A stretch of 64,000 nt of DNA, from contig JAAVVG010000004.1 of the NCBI GenBank assembly GCA_012976225.1, forward strand, positions 1,178,001-1,242,000, read 5' to 3'. Positions 11,854 through 24,300 of the stretch are shown in pieces; the stretch's first letter is position 1, and each line of letters opens with the position of its first letter. The DNA comes from Golubevia sp. BC0850. Its lineage: Eukaryota > Basidiomycota > Exobasidiomycetes > Golubeviales > Golubeviaceae. Both the position numbers and the translations under genes were made by a program. The notes under the pieces are model-generated. The model ran no database searches. It was not told where the DNA came from and was given only the letters and a program-made list of their open reading frames with translations.

Positions 11854-13340
11854 ATAGGACCCATTGCAACCTGTGAGTGCGCTTGTTAAGCTCTTCTCCT
11901 ACTTTCGTTGTCTCGATGTCTCAACAGTGCATACACTCACGCCTCTGTACAACCTACTGACTCAAATTCTCCATGCTCCTTTCTCCTTTCTCCCTTCTCA
12001 CCTCCTCCTCCTTCTTTCTTTCAGTACTTTAACTCTGCCGAACTCTACCACTCGCTCTAACAAAATCCCTTCAATCCCTCCAGCTCGAAGTCTGAACTTT
12101 TCTTCATCTGCTTCAAATCATCACTTTCTTCTTCTCTCTGAGCTGTCAACCCTTTTGTTTCCTTCTTTAAATTCGTTGGATATCGATTCTTCTCGAAATT
12201 CAATCCCAAACGCAAAGCTCAATCAAGTCAGACTTCAAAAGCACCAGAAATCTTCCAAATCTCCACGAGCCCAACCACTGTCCTCCGCCTGATTCCTGGA
12301 AAGTCAAAAGATCAGATCTTTCTCAAAGGGAGTCGATCACAGAGAGTGACCTTTGTTTTTGCACCCTTCTGATCCAGCTCGACTTTCTCTCCTTCTTTTG
12401 TTCCTCTTATCTTTTCCTTTCTACTCAGTCGGTCATGCTTCGGAGGGAGAGATCTGTCTATCCTTTTCCGATGCTTTGTATCCTTGGTGAAGGACGAAGA
12501 CTTCAACCACTCTTCTTTCTTACTATTTCTTCTAGTACTCTGTTTTGATCACTTGTGAAGCCTTTTTGCCGTCTTCAAGCCCATAGATCTTCGGTCGTGG
12601 GTTGTTTACTTTCACCACCCCTGAGCGCTTGCTTTCCTTTAATCCCTTCCCCTAACTCCCCTGGCAACGACAGCATTCTAGACTCCTCTTTCAATCCTTT
12701 AGGGTCGTCTTAAATGCTGACTCAGTGAACACAGCGGGAGAGATCCATGATTCTCCCAAGATTAGAAAGTCATGGCAAGAAGGAAGAAAGTTGCTCGAAA
12801 GTCGAAAGTATTCGAAGAGGTCTCTTCGGAGATCGTGATTGAGAGATGGGTGAGCAGATGATGACGATCTAATACAGCAAGACCAGAGAAGATGGAACCC
12901 TAATGTAGTGGTCCTTGGTTTGATTCACTGCCGTTGTGTGTAGTACTTAATCGTGTTGACGGTGTTGTTCTCCCAGTTGGCGACTTCAAAGGGAGAACTC
13001 TGTCCGTCGCTTCAGATGGCTGTAGCCCTGGTAAAGATTTAAGAGTTCACAAACCTTTATCAGGCATTGTTTGCATTTGGAAAGCAAAGTCGTTTCAAAG
13101 TCTTTTCCTATTCTTCCTACGTCGTTTGTCTTGTGCCCAGCACGTCGCCTCGATCGCGCTCCTCCCTTTCGACACCTTTTCGAATGCTTCTGAAGCATTT
13201 TTTACAGATCGCTTTCTATCAGACTCGAAGCCTACGATGTTTCTCTCGAAAGAATTCACGGATTCGATTTGATTACCTTTCACTTTGTTACATTGCATGA
13301 ATAGAAAGGGCGAAGAAGGAAGACAAGTACAACTTTGTTC
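11854..13340. other. Gene-poor convergent region
   Basis: Nearly 1.5 kb between the F-box pseudogene and the 3' end of ELG1. An open frame at 11864-12292 is Ser/Leu/Pro-rich, follows from T/C-rich DNA, and has no supporting motif or splice pattern. Other short frames at 12312-12506 and 12934-13272 are equally unconvincing. Further remains of the decayed F-box locus may lie here. No RNA gene or repeat was recognised. Confidence 0.4.
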
Positions 13341-16300
13341 TCATTTTTCATCTGGAGATTCAAGTTCGAACCCACTTTTCTCAGCAGCTCTCGCCCCCTC
13401 TTCATCGACCTTACACCACCTATTATATTCTCTCCTGACCAGAGCTCTCCTACTCGAGTTCCTGGTCCCCCTACCAACCATAGCCAACGCTGACAATCCA
13501 CCAAGGTTGAAAGCTCCAGTTCCGACTTGTTCCTGATGCGATTCACCTTCCAAAATTTCAGCGATTCTGATATTCTCCTTTTCTGAAAATTTCTCAGCTT
13601 CTAAGTTGTCGAATTGAACGATTCTCCTGACGCAAGGAGCGTAGTCAACGAGTGTTGATTGGGAGGGCACGTAGTGTGAAGGTGAAAGTCCAAGATTCAG
13701 TAGAAGAGTTCGAGCTAGTCGAGAGTGATAGAGTCTGTGGTGGAAACATTAAGTAAGAAAGCATGTTAGGATAGATGCAGAGGAATAAAAGTGTGTGGGA
13801 AGCTTTTGTATTTCTCACCTTTGAATGTTAAACTTCATTTCCTCTCTCTGCTCTAGCTTCTCATCGAGTTGAGTTGCTGAAAGCTCTCTCAAGGTCGCGG
13901 TTAATGATTCTTCGAGTCCTTTTTGAGCTGAGGTGGGAGAAGTCGACGAGGGAGCAACCTTGTAGAATTGATGCATGAACTGAACTGGAACTTCCTCGTC
14001 AAGCGACGTCTTGTAAGCATCTGGCTCGAAGATCTGCGGCAGTGAGAATTGAATTGGACAAGGAGAAAGGGAAGAATCCAAAGTTGGTCGAGGCTCACAG
14101 ATCGAGAAGATGATAATTCAAAATGAATGGCACTCACCTCACTAGCTCTACTGAAAGATCTTTGAAAGTCCGAGTTGATCATCGAAGAAAGATCCGCCTT
14201 GTAAGAAGCTTCTTTCATCTTTAAGTACTCAGCCTCTGATCCTTCCAGAGTTTGAGTTGATTTCGAATTCATCTCCTCATCTCCTTCATCTTCTCCTAGA
14301 ATTCCAGATCCAATCATAGAATCCCTACTCCAAATTCCATTTCCTTCATCCTCCAACCATTTTTCCTCTCCCTTCCTCCTTCTAGCAAGCGGCATCCTAT
14401 CAAATCCAACAGCCCACTGACACCAGAACTGAATCTGAAAAATCGCTTTTCTAAAATCTCTAGATCTCCCATTTTCAACTCCTTCGGCATGAAGATCCAA
14501 TTGAGGTTCCACAGTATCTTGAGAGGTGAAATTTGAAAAGACATGAAGTGGTCCGTTGGAAGGGAAAGGTTGTAGAGAAGAATGAGATTTGAGTGGAAGA
14601 GAAGTTGAATCGTAAATAGTTGAAACTTGTTTTGAGGTTAAGAGATGACCTTCGGAAAGAGCTATAAGTTGAAGATAGGGGTTCGCGATTGAAGGTGGAG
14701 GAGAACGATAGTATAGGATTTCTTGAATTGCTAGAGTCCAGGTTCTAATGAAGTCTAGGTCTGTAGATTGTGGAGAAGGAGAACACAGAATTAGCGACTC
14801 GATTTTCAAAGGGTCATTCACAGCTGCTCCGGTAGGACTCACCATTACAAGTAACGACAACAGGTCTATTACAAGTCTTCAGAAAGACTTCCAAACCTTT
14901 CCAAAAGCCTACATCTTGCTCAAAGACGATATCAGCCTCTTCGATAAGAATTAAACTCTGTCTCAACTTGGTCCCTCCCTTCGGTTGTTGTGTTGATGTC
15001 GACTTCTTTTCTTCAGCTTTCAACTTTTTAGCAGCTGCGAACATGTGTTGGAAAGCATTTGCTTTAGTTGAGGAACTTGAAGAGGAAGGCATGAATCGAT
15101 TTCCACCTCCACCAACTTGATGATTTCTACCCACTTCTCCAACTTCGTGCAGAAGTTCCTTGTTACCTCTCTTAGCTCCTGGATTCAGTTCGAATACGTC
15201 GTATCCTAATTCCTCAGCTACAGCATACACTGAAGCGGACTTTCCGGATCCAATAGGTCCAGTTAGAATGATTAAGTTTGTAAGATGAGATGAGTTAGAA
15301 TAGAGTGGAGCTGATGGAATGGAACTTGAACTAAAAGCGGATGAATTGAGATTCGGTTTCGAGGCTGAATTTGAGGTATAATAGGAAGAATAGATCTCTT
15401 GAGAAGGAGGATGGGAAGTGAATTCTGTAGCAGGACTTGGATTTCTACTAGCACCTGTAACACCATTCTCTTGCCCTAACTCCGAACTACCTCCAGGTCT
15501 CGATATCCCAGCGATAGCTTTCTTCAAAGAATCCGGACCAGATTGAGTTTCAGTCTCATTGCCCTCATCCTCATCTTCACTTTCCACCAACAATTTATTC
15601 TTTTTCCTCTTTCTCTTTCTATCTTCTTCTTCTTTAGCCTTATCGATTTCCATCATCCAAGCATCACCATCGAATTCAGAATCTTCAATTGCATCCTCCC
15701 CACCTTGATCTTCTTCATCATCATCATCTGCAATCCAATCATCCAAAGGATCATCATCAGCAGATCCATAAGGTTCTTTCCTTCTCTTGCCTCTTTTCGA
15801 TTCCAACCCTTTCATCAATTTCCTTTTCTTGCTCATAGTCTCTTGAAGATTCTTTGAAGTGCAACCTGATTTCTTTAGATTCTTAATCGAGAAACTTTCC
15901 AAAAGACTTTTCACCACTTTCTTTTCCACGATCAATTCCTTTAACCATTCTTTAAGGTAAAGACTATTTCCTTCATTCCCTAAGACTTCATCTGCTTTTC
16001 TAGGCTTGTACTTTGAAGTCCACAATTCATTTGCAGGAGGAGATGAAAGTGAGGCATCTAAGAGAATCGATCTGTTGAGATGAGGTCTCAGTTTCGTTTC
16101 TCCGTTCTTGACTTTTGCGGAAAGCTTCAAAATTGAAGCTGGAAGAGTTGCCTCGTCCCTATCTTGAAGGATCTCAGATTTCAAGAATCCATAGACATTT
16201 GATTTCGAAGGTTCAGGGAATCTCTCCTTTTCCAAAGTCTCTTCATCTCGATTAAGTAGATTCTCTAAAGACCTAGAATCAAACCCTATAAGACTCGCCA

Positions 16301-17771
16301 AAGCATTCCTTCCATCTCCAGATTCAGAATCTATAGCTCTTGACTTTCCTTTTCCAACCAATCCGATCTTAGAAGTTGACTTGAAGGCGTGTATGGGTCG
16401 AAGGTTCGAGGCAGTTGAAGATCTCTCTTCAGTTGGAATCGAAGGTTGTACATGACCATTCTCTCTAGTTGGCCAAGCCGCTTCCAATTTCTTTTTATTT
16501 TCCTTAATTTTTCCAAAAGAAGAAGAAGTCGACATTGAACCTCTCTTGTTACTCGAAGTACCTTCTAGAGATTCACCTTGACTCATCGAATAACTCTCAA
16601 CTTCCTTGACCTTGGTCCTCTTCTGAAAAAAAGAAGGGACATCTTTTCCTTTTTCCAAAGTTCCTTTCACTTGAAGACCAGTTTGAGCGATTGTAGGTTT
16701 GGGATTCGAGGTAGAGCTAATAGAACCAGAATTGGAGACCGCCTTCTGCTTCTTCTTCTTCAAATCTGAAGTTGAGAAACTTGAAGAGACGAATTCTATT
16801 CCATCTGAAAGACAACCATTTGTTGAAGCTTTACTTTGATTGACAGAATTTCCTATCTGTTGTTCTTGAACCTTTCCTTTTCCCTTTGGCTTTGATTGTC
16901 CAACTCCTTCATCTTCATCATCATCCAGATCAATAGCTTCTAATCTACAACTTCCATCCCCACTCCCGTTTGAACTAGCTCTTGAATCAGTTCTCTCCAG
17001 AGCTAGAGAAGTGATAGCCAAAGGTGTGACACCTGCCTCCAACTTATTGCTTTCCATCTTCCTCCTCCTCTTTCCTTCTACCTTTTCCTTACCTTTATCC
17101 TTTCCACCTAATCCTGAAAGAGGCATCGGCTTCTCCACCGTTTCTCCATCTTCCATTACAGTTCCCAGACCGTTAACATTCTTACTGTTGTACCTCCCTT
17201 TGCCTGCCTTCTCCCTCTTATTCTCTTCCAAATCCTCAACTCTAGATTCATAATCTTCTAAATCAACCTTTGAAAGATCTGTTAGACCAGGTGGGATAGG
17301 TCTAGTAGTCGCTTCTTTGGATCTACGCGGTCTCTTTGAAGCAGGCTCGAGCTCTGGCTCTTCTGAAGGTGGTAGAGAAGCAGGAGTAGTAGTAGCAGTA
17401 GACGTTATTGAAGATGTCGTTGAAGAGGTAGACGGAACGGAAGGAGTGATAGAATTGGAAGTAGAAGAAGGAGTTGACGATTTCTTAACAAAGTTGAGCT
17501 TCCCTTGAGTTTGAGATTTGAGCTTCTTGGTTGAGTTTCCATTCAGGCTTGCCATTGTTGTTGCTGTTATTGATGCTGATGATGATGATTCTACTGTTTT
17601 ACTTGTTGGTTCCATCTCTATCTGATTACTGGAATTACTTGTTGAGCTTGGTTGAGTAAGAGTATGAGAAGGTGCGACTGCAAGAGCTGGAGCTGGAGCT
17701 GGAGCTGCCTCATCTCCATTTAATTGGTTCTCCTTTGATTTCTTACCAAAACTTAGAGTAGATTGTTTCAT
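13341..17771 (-). CDS. ELG1: ELG1/ATAD5-type PCNA-unloading AAA+ ATPase
   Basis: Model: 17771..14843, 14823..14138, 14033..13819, 13734..13341, 1,407 residues. Elg1 forms an RFC-like complex with Rfc2-5 that removes PCNA from DNA after replication. The N-terminus carries a PIP-like motif (Q3-S-T-L-S-F), followed by a long Ser/Lys-rich disordered region. The conserved core starts with LWTSKYKPRKADEVLGN near residue 580, then Walker A GPIGSGKS at 838-845, a Walker B-like LILIEEAD at 940-947 and the strand RPVVVTCN. The lid region DFRKAIFQIQFW matches the ATAD5 pattern before the C-terminal helices. Between TCN and the family continuation DPLKIES the frame shifts. The only GT-AG solution is a 19-nt intron at 14842..14824, leaving three extra residues (AVN). 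A one-base sequence error is the alternative. Gene identity is not in doubt. Confidence 0.9.
14824..14842 (-). other. Apparent 19-nt intron in ELG1
   Basis: On the coding strand the segment begins GTGAGT and ends GAGCAG. Removing exactly these 19 bases joins TCN to AVNDPLKIES in frame, and the whole ELG1 model then sums to a multiple of three. No other GT-AG pair near the junction preserves both conserved flanks. The alternative is a single-base error or a real frameshift. Confidence 0.5.
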
Positions 17772-18333
17772 TCTCTAATCTGATCTTATCTTAAAGAGAG
17801 GGAACGACTGTCGGAAAGGAAAGAGGGACCCAACCTCCAACCGCGATGGTATGTGTGGTAGCGTGACGCGAATCATGAAGCAACCCCTTGAAAAGCGTCT
17901 TTCGACTGCTTTTATTCGCTCCAGAATACCTCAGTGCAATAGATTCAGTGGTTAGTATTCTCTAGAACTCTCTTTAGTTACCGCTTACCAAACTCAAACA
18001 GAGAGGTCCAAGAGGCCTTCAGCAGAGGCTGGCAGGCTCTTGATTGCCCCTCTGTGAATCAGCTTCTGTCAACGTCACTCGAGATTTGATTTTGGGAAGT
18101 TTAGATCGATAAAATCAATAATTTAATTGGATCCTTCTATAGACGAGAAGTCAGAGGACTACGATTCAGGCCAAAGGTCACTTTTTCTGTGAGAGCCACA
18201 AGGAGACCCTCGCCGAGTGATAGGGGCTGTGGGCAGCTCTATCTGTACAGAACCTTCCACCCCTCCCCTTCCTTCGATTCTACCAGTTTATATCAAGATC
18301 TGATAGAATTTAGGATCAGGAAATGAAATCAGC
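17772..18333. other. Divergent promoter region of ELG1 and FAB1
   Basis: About 560 bp between the ELG1 start (-) and the FAB1 start (+), so both promoters must lie here. No tRNA-like or repeated structure was identified, and no specific operator could be named. Confidence 0.5.
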
Positions 18334-21300
18334 ATGACTTGGTCAACCTCTCAATCAGAAGCAGAAGCAGCTTCCACCTCAGCCACTTTAACCAATCCAA
18401 CCAATTCAAGGCCTCCAATTTCAACTCAAACCTCCAATTCAGATTTATCTTCGATTCATTCAGTTCAATCCAATTCAACTTCATCTTCCTCAGCTTGGAG
18501 AATCAATTTAGAACTTTCTCTACCAACTCAAAGAAGATTGATTCGAAAACCACTTCCACATCTACCAGGTCAGAAACCAATCGGTAGCGGTAACTCTGCT
18601 CAATCTGCTGGAATCGATTCTGAAGATTCAATGTTGGGGAAAGTGAAAGATCTCACTGTAGCTAACAAATTGAAAATTGAGGGTGAGAGAGTCGAGAATT
18701 GGTGGCCTGACATGCAGCAGTTGATCGATAATGATGATAGTGATAGGGATAGGGAGGGTCAACTAGAAGGGAATGAGGTTGACGGTAGTGGGAATGGGAA
18801 TCATGTGAATCAGACTCATGTCCAAACCAATCCGATAGGGTTCAGCTCAACTTCAAAGCAAGTCTTCCAATCTTTACTTCTTTACACTTTAGCTCTACCA
18901 CCTCCTTCACTCTCTTCTCCTCAACTTCCCTTCAACTTTCATTCTGATCTATCTTCAAGTCTATTAGCTTGCATTCTTTATTTCTCAGACCCTTCAATCT
19001 TAGATTCCCTTCAAAGAACCCTTTCAATTCAATGGAGAGCTGAAACTCAACTTAGATCCACCAACCCTTCAGAAGTTGGAAACCCACTTTTAATCAATAC
19101 AGGAGTTGGTGCAGCTATAAGTTCTAGATGGGCTAAATTAGCTTGGCCAGTGAATGCTATTAGAGGAGGTTATTCTTCTTCATCTTCAACAGGTTTCACA
19201 ACTCCAATTTCTCAGAACAACACTTGGAATTCAAATCAACCAGATGATTCTTCTTCTCTATTGAATGAGAACCTCAATACTCAGAAGATCAGAAAAAGAG
19301 ATATAGCGATCAAGATTTTAACAAATGCAGTTTGGTTAGCTAGAACTTATGGTGGTTCTCCTTTGAACCTCTCTTCGGTTTCTGAAGATCTTAGAACAGG
19401 ATCTAATCTGACTGGAAAAGGGCTTCAGGAAGTTCAGGAATCGGAATCGAAGGAAATCAAAGATGAGAACGAGAATGCAACTCCAACTCCAACTCCGAAG
19501 AAGAGGGAGAGAGGTAAAGCACCTAATTTCATTAGATTGGCTGCTCCTACTACTGCTTTAACTTCTGCAGCACAGGATTCTAACTCTGCCAGTACTTCAA
19601 CTTCTGGTTCTCAAGTTGATTCCTCAGCTTCTTCTCTCAAGGACCAGCCTACTGCCGCTTCGGAGGACTTGGCTGAAGCCAAAGCAACCACCTCTCTGGA
19701 TCCAATCTCTCGAACAAGTTCACCAGTCCCTTCAATCGGCTCAACACAAAAGAAGAATGCCGATGAACGACCTCCGCCTCCATCTCATCAATCCTCAAGC
19801 AAAGCGGTCGAAAGGTTAGCTTCTCTAAACGCAGCAGCCGGAGCTGCCTTAGCTGCTCAAGTCAAGCAATACGCAGAACAGCATCCAGGAGAAGTTGTGG
19901 ATCTAACTCAATTCTCAACTTCCAATCCTAACTCAACTTCCAATTCAAAGGCAGGTTCTAGACCTAGATCCATTTCCTCCGTTTCGAGTCTCTCTTCTGA
20001 TTCCCAAGCTCAAGATGGGAGATCTTCAAAACCACTTCCTAAAGAGCCACCAATCACAGAAGCTCAAAGAAAAGAGACTGAAGCGATTAGAAAGGCGGAA
20101 CTGAAACACTTGAGGAAATTGAAGAGAGAGTTTGAGAACTGGAGTCGGATGGTCGTTAGTAGAATCTGTTTGAAGTTCTTGGAGGAAGGGGAAGAGATTC
20201 CGAAAGAGGAGGAAAGACAGGTCACAACGTTTGAAGAGGAGGAGGAGGAAGAGGTTGATGAAGAAGAAGGTGAAAGTCTTAATGGAAGGAGAAGAAGTGG
20301 AACTTTAACCGGGAAAACCATGACTTCTTTAGCTCAAGATTCTTTGAATGCTCTCACTTTCAGATCTCAGAAAAATGAAGAAGGTGAAGAAGGAGAGAAA
20401 ACCATCAAGGGTAAATCGAATTCTTCAAATCACAATAAGATTCCAATTTATCCTTCAAAATCTTCCGACTCTTCTCAAGGATCCTCGAAGATTTCATCCA
20501 ATTCAGATTCAAGCCCTAAGACTCAAACTAATGGAAAGGAAATAGAGACTTCAGATGAAGAAGACCTTTCTTCAATTTTGGTTTGGAAAAAGAATGTTTG
20601 GAAGGGGGAATTCTTGTTCAATCAGTCTCCTCCACCGAGTGGTGATTCTGAAGATGCGAAGAGACTCAAGGTGGTGGGAGGAACTTTCTTCGTTCGAAGG
20701 ATTGATGATGAGAAAGTTAGGAAATGGGTAAAGTCGATTGTAGAAATGATGGTGAGTGTTCAATGGGATCTCAAATCGAGCTTGAGCCTTCACCTGTTTG
20801 CCAGATTCACTTGCTAATCCTCGCCTCTTCTTTCCGTTTTAACAGCTGTACACTGGATTCTCGATGGTGCTAGAGGAAGCCTTCCTATCAGATCTTGGAG
20901 TCCAAAGACCCAAAGAGGTTTCGTCTCCCGTTTCCGTCAAAAATTCCCAGTCACCAATCCTTCCAAGTTCTGCCAGAAGCAGTATCGACCAGGATCGAGC
21001 CTCGAACGGCTATGACTCCACTGCTCAAGAAGATCCAAGTTCTCCTTCTAGTCCTAGGAATGCTCGTCGATGGAGGAAAGGATTATGGGGCATGCTTCAA
21101 AGTAAGAATCCTGCAGAGGGAACTTCTACTCCTACTCCAAACGGAGCATCATCTACCAGGAATTCGCTGAATCTCTCTAGGACCTCGACTCAAGAGAGAG
21201 AGACGACTCCAATCGCTAAACGTACTTCTGTTGGACTCCCTAGAACTTTGACTAGAGATTCCGATCTTACAATCAACAATCATGGGTCTTCCAAAAAGGG

Positions 21301-24300
21301 TAACTTGACCGGTTTCTCTTTTGGGAAGCTGCTGTTTGGTTCTAGCTCTGATGAATCCAAATCTTCAAAGGCGAAGGAAGAATCAACTGAAGAGAGCGTG
21401 TTGGAAGGTCTTGGGAAAGAGCAGGGAGAGACTGAGGTCTTACCTTCCCTTCCAAAGAAACCAACTCCTGAGTTCGAGAATCTACCAAACCTCTCAGATC
21501 TTGAGTTTCCGCCGCCTTTCCCGGTCTCTCCTAGCGTCTATCAGCTTTTCAAGTCAAATCGGGAAACTCAACTACGAGGGAACGAGGCCAAATCAGCCGA
21601 CTCTTTCGTAGACGCTTTCGCTCGAAGACAAGCTATATCGGTCTTAGTTGAGGAGACCAATTCACCAATCGCTTTCGGTTCTTCTCTTCATCAGTTCCCT
21701 TTCAAGAAAGATGGATTTGGAACCATGAACTCTTCTACTTCAACTGCTGTCTCAACTCCTCTCGTCCCTAAGACTCCAATCTCAATCGGAAAGGGAAGCG
21801 CCCTGTCTTCGAGCTCTGCATCGACTGGAGTTTCTGCAGCTCAGAGATCTGTCAGCGCAGCGACAACTGCCAGCGTGGATAGCGCTCTGTCTTCTCAAAC
21901 GGAAGATTCCTCAAGATCAAAGGCTTCCAATCAAGCAGAACCATCGACACCTCTTCAAGGACCTGTCGATCGACACCACCAATCTTCAAAGAAGACGAAC
22001 GTGATCCAGAACAATATGGGAAGCTGCGAGACTATCTCGTTCTACAGTAAATTCGGCGATAGTTCAGACGTCTCGTTGGGTCAGTTGATAGAGGAAATGA
22101 CTTCCTGGGTTTCATCTACTTCATCAAACCTGGATTCTGATGCCTTTAAAAGTGGAACTGGAAAAGAGTCAGGTTCTGTCTCGGTCGACTCGAGGAATCA
22201 AGACAAGTTGGGAAGCCTCACTAGCAAGAGCATCAAGGGAGGAAGTTCTAGCAATTCGAATGGAAGCACGAAGAATCTCCAAGTCAGAGAAGTCCATTAC
22301 GTTCATGGAGATCATAAGATCACCATCTCTGCGAAACATTCGCCCTCCACGTCAAGTGAGAAGAAGGAAAGCACAACTCAATCTATTTCCCATGCTTCAA
22401 TCTCATCCAATCGATCCCCTTATCAATTCTCTGGATCTAGGAAGGATCCTTCAACCATCGAGGCCGAGATAGATGCGGTCGTGGCTGTTCTTCAAACCGA
22501 CAAAGGTTCTGCTAGAACGGCTGTCGAAGTTGCAGAGACTGCTGTCAATCTGGCTGTTCAAGGGCAGGTTGGAACTCAATCTCTAGTGGGTAAAGATGGA
22601 AGAAAGCTACATTCCAATTCAATCTGGTCTTCAAGAGCAAATACACGGGACGGCAAGATTGGAAAGGGCAAGTTTATCTCGAAAGCTACTTACATGATGT
22701 CATTCGCCAAAGTAATCGACTCCCTTCTCTTCAACAAAGAGTTGATCTCTGGAAAGTGTGGAAGCTGGGGAGATTTGGATCTGAATGACAGTTCTCCTTC
22801 GATTCAAGGTCAGACTTTGGCTTCGATCAAGAAACAATTGAAATCTCAGTTCGGTCAGTTGCCTACTGAGGAGAAAGAAGCTCAAATGCTGAATGAAGCT
22901 GCAGATCGCTACAACATCGTCACTCTCTTCAAGTCATCTGAGGCTTTGATCAAGATCTCTATCAGACCTATCGTCGTTTTTGAATTGCTTCCCCATGGAC
23001 CTGCTATCACATCTACATCTACTTCTCCTTCAGGCAAGCCATCAGAAGACAAAGCAACCATCAACTCTCCTGATAGGAGATCTAGGATCAGCACATCGAC
23101 GTCTGTTATGAAGGAAGGAAGCAGCGAGGGAAAGAAGTTGAGAGATTCTACGAGATTGGAAATCCAGAAATTCTTCACTGACGTGAAAGGCCATGTCAGC
23201 ACTCTCGTGAGTTGCAATCTTTTTCAAATCCCTCTTTCTTCGCAGATTCCGAACTGATCACTTTATTTCTTCTTCTTTGCCTCAACAGGAACACCTCTTT
23301 GTCGAGAGAGAACTGGACGCGAAAGGTAAAACTCTGAAGCCGATCCGAACTCCTGGTGCAGCCGACTCGATCTCTCGAGCCACGCCGCTACCTCAGCTTG
23401 GAGCTGAAGACGAATCAGATCAGTTTCAAATGGACGAAGAGTCAGAGGCAAGCTCCATCGCAGCCTCTTCCATCGATCTGAACGAACCTCTGGCTCTTCT
23501 TACCAAGTTGAAGTCATCCTTCAGAGCCGATGAGTTCGAACTCTACGCTTTGTTGAAAGATACAACTATCCCACACCTCAACGACGTCAGGAAAGCTTTC
23601 AACGATGCTTCGAAATCAGCCAAGAACCGACTTTCAGCCTGGAGTAAGAAGCATCTCACTAAGGCCGAGCTTTCTCAATTAGGAGAACTTCAATACACTC
23701 TTCCAGAATATTCGTTACCGGGTCATCACGCTTTTCCAGGTAGTCAGTATGTCATTCGAGAAGACGAACCTCTCTCAATCATCGCTTTCTCTTTGAGCTC
23801 CAAGGATTTCGAAGCCGAGCTGAGAGCAGAGATGAAAGCTCATGCTTCGGAAGCGCCGCCATTGGATAAAACTTCGGACGTTCTCAACTGGAGATCTGGA
23901 GTGGTCGAAGGGAATGGATCTCAGATTTCTTCAACGCCTTCTTCCAAATCCTCTGCTGCTGCTTCGGCTGCTACTGGAGTTTCGTCCTCTCGTCAAGCAC
24001 GAGTCAGAGCTCCTCCTGGTCCTGGGCCTCTAGATCCAGATAGAGACGAACTCTTCTACACTCCCGAGCCGGTCAATGTTCACATGAAGAGAAAGAAGAG
24101 AGCCAGAGACACCTCAATGCTGTCCCTTCGTCTTAGAAGAGTCAGATCAACTCTCTCTGCTACTTCTGCAACTGAATCCAGAGAGCCTCAAACTCCTTCT
24201 ACAGAAATGAATCTTCAGCTTGGAGACACGAATGAAACTGGATCTCAGAGTGGACGGACGGTCGTTGATGAAGAAGCCGAGAATGAAGAGAACGATCTAT

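Noticed and set aside
11864-12292. 142-codon frame rich in Ser and Leu
   Set aside because: Composition follows T/C-rich DNA; no motif, no splice pattern, no partner exon.
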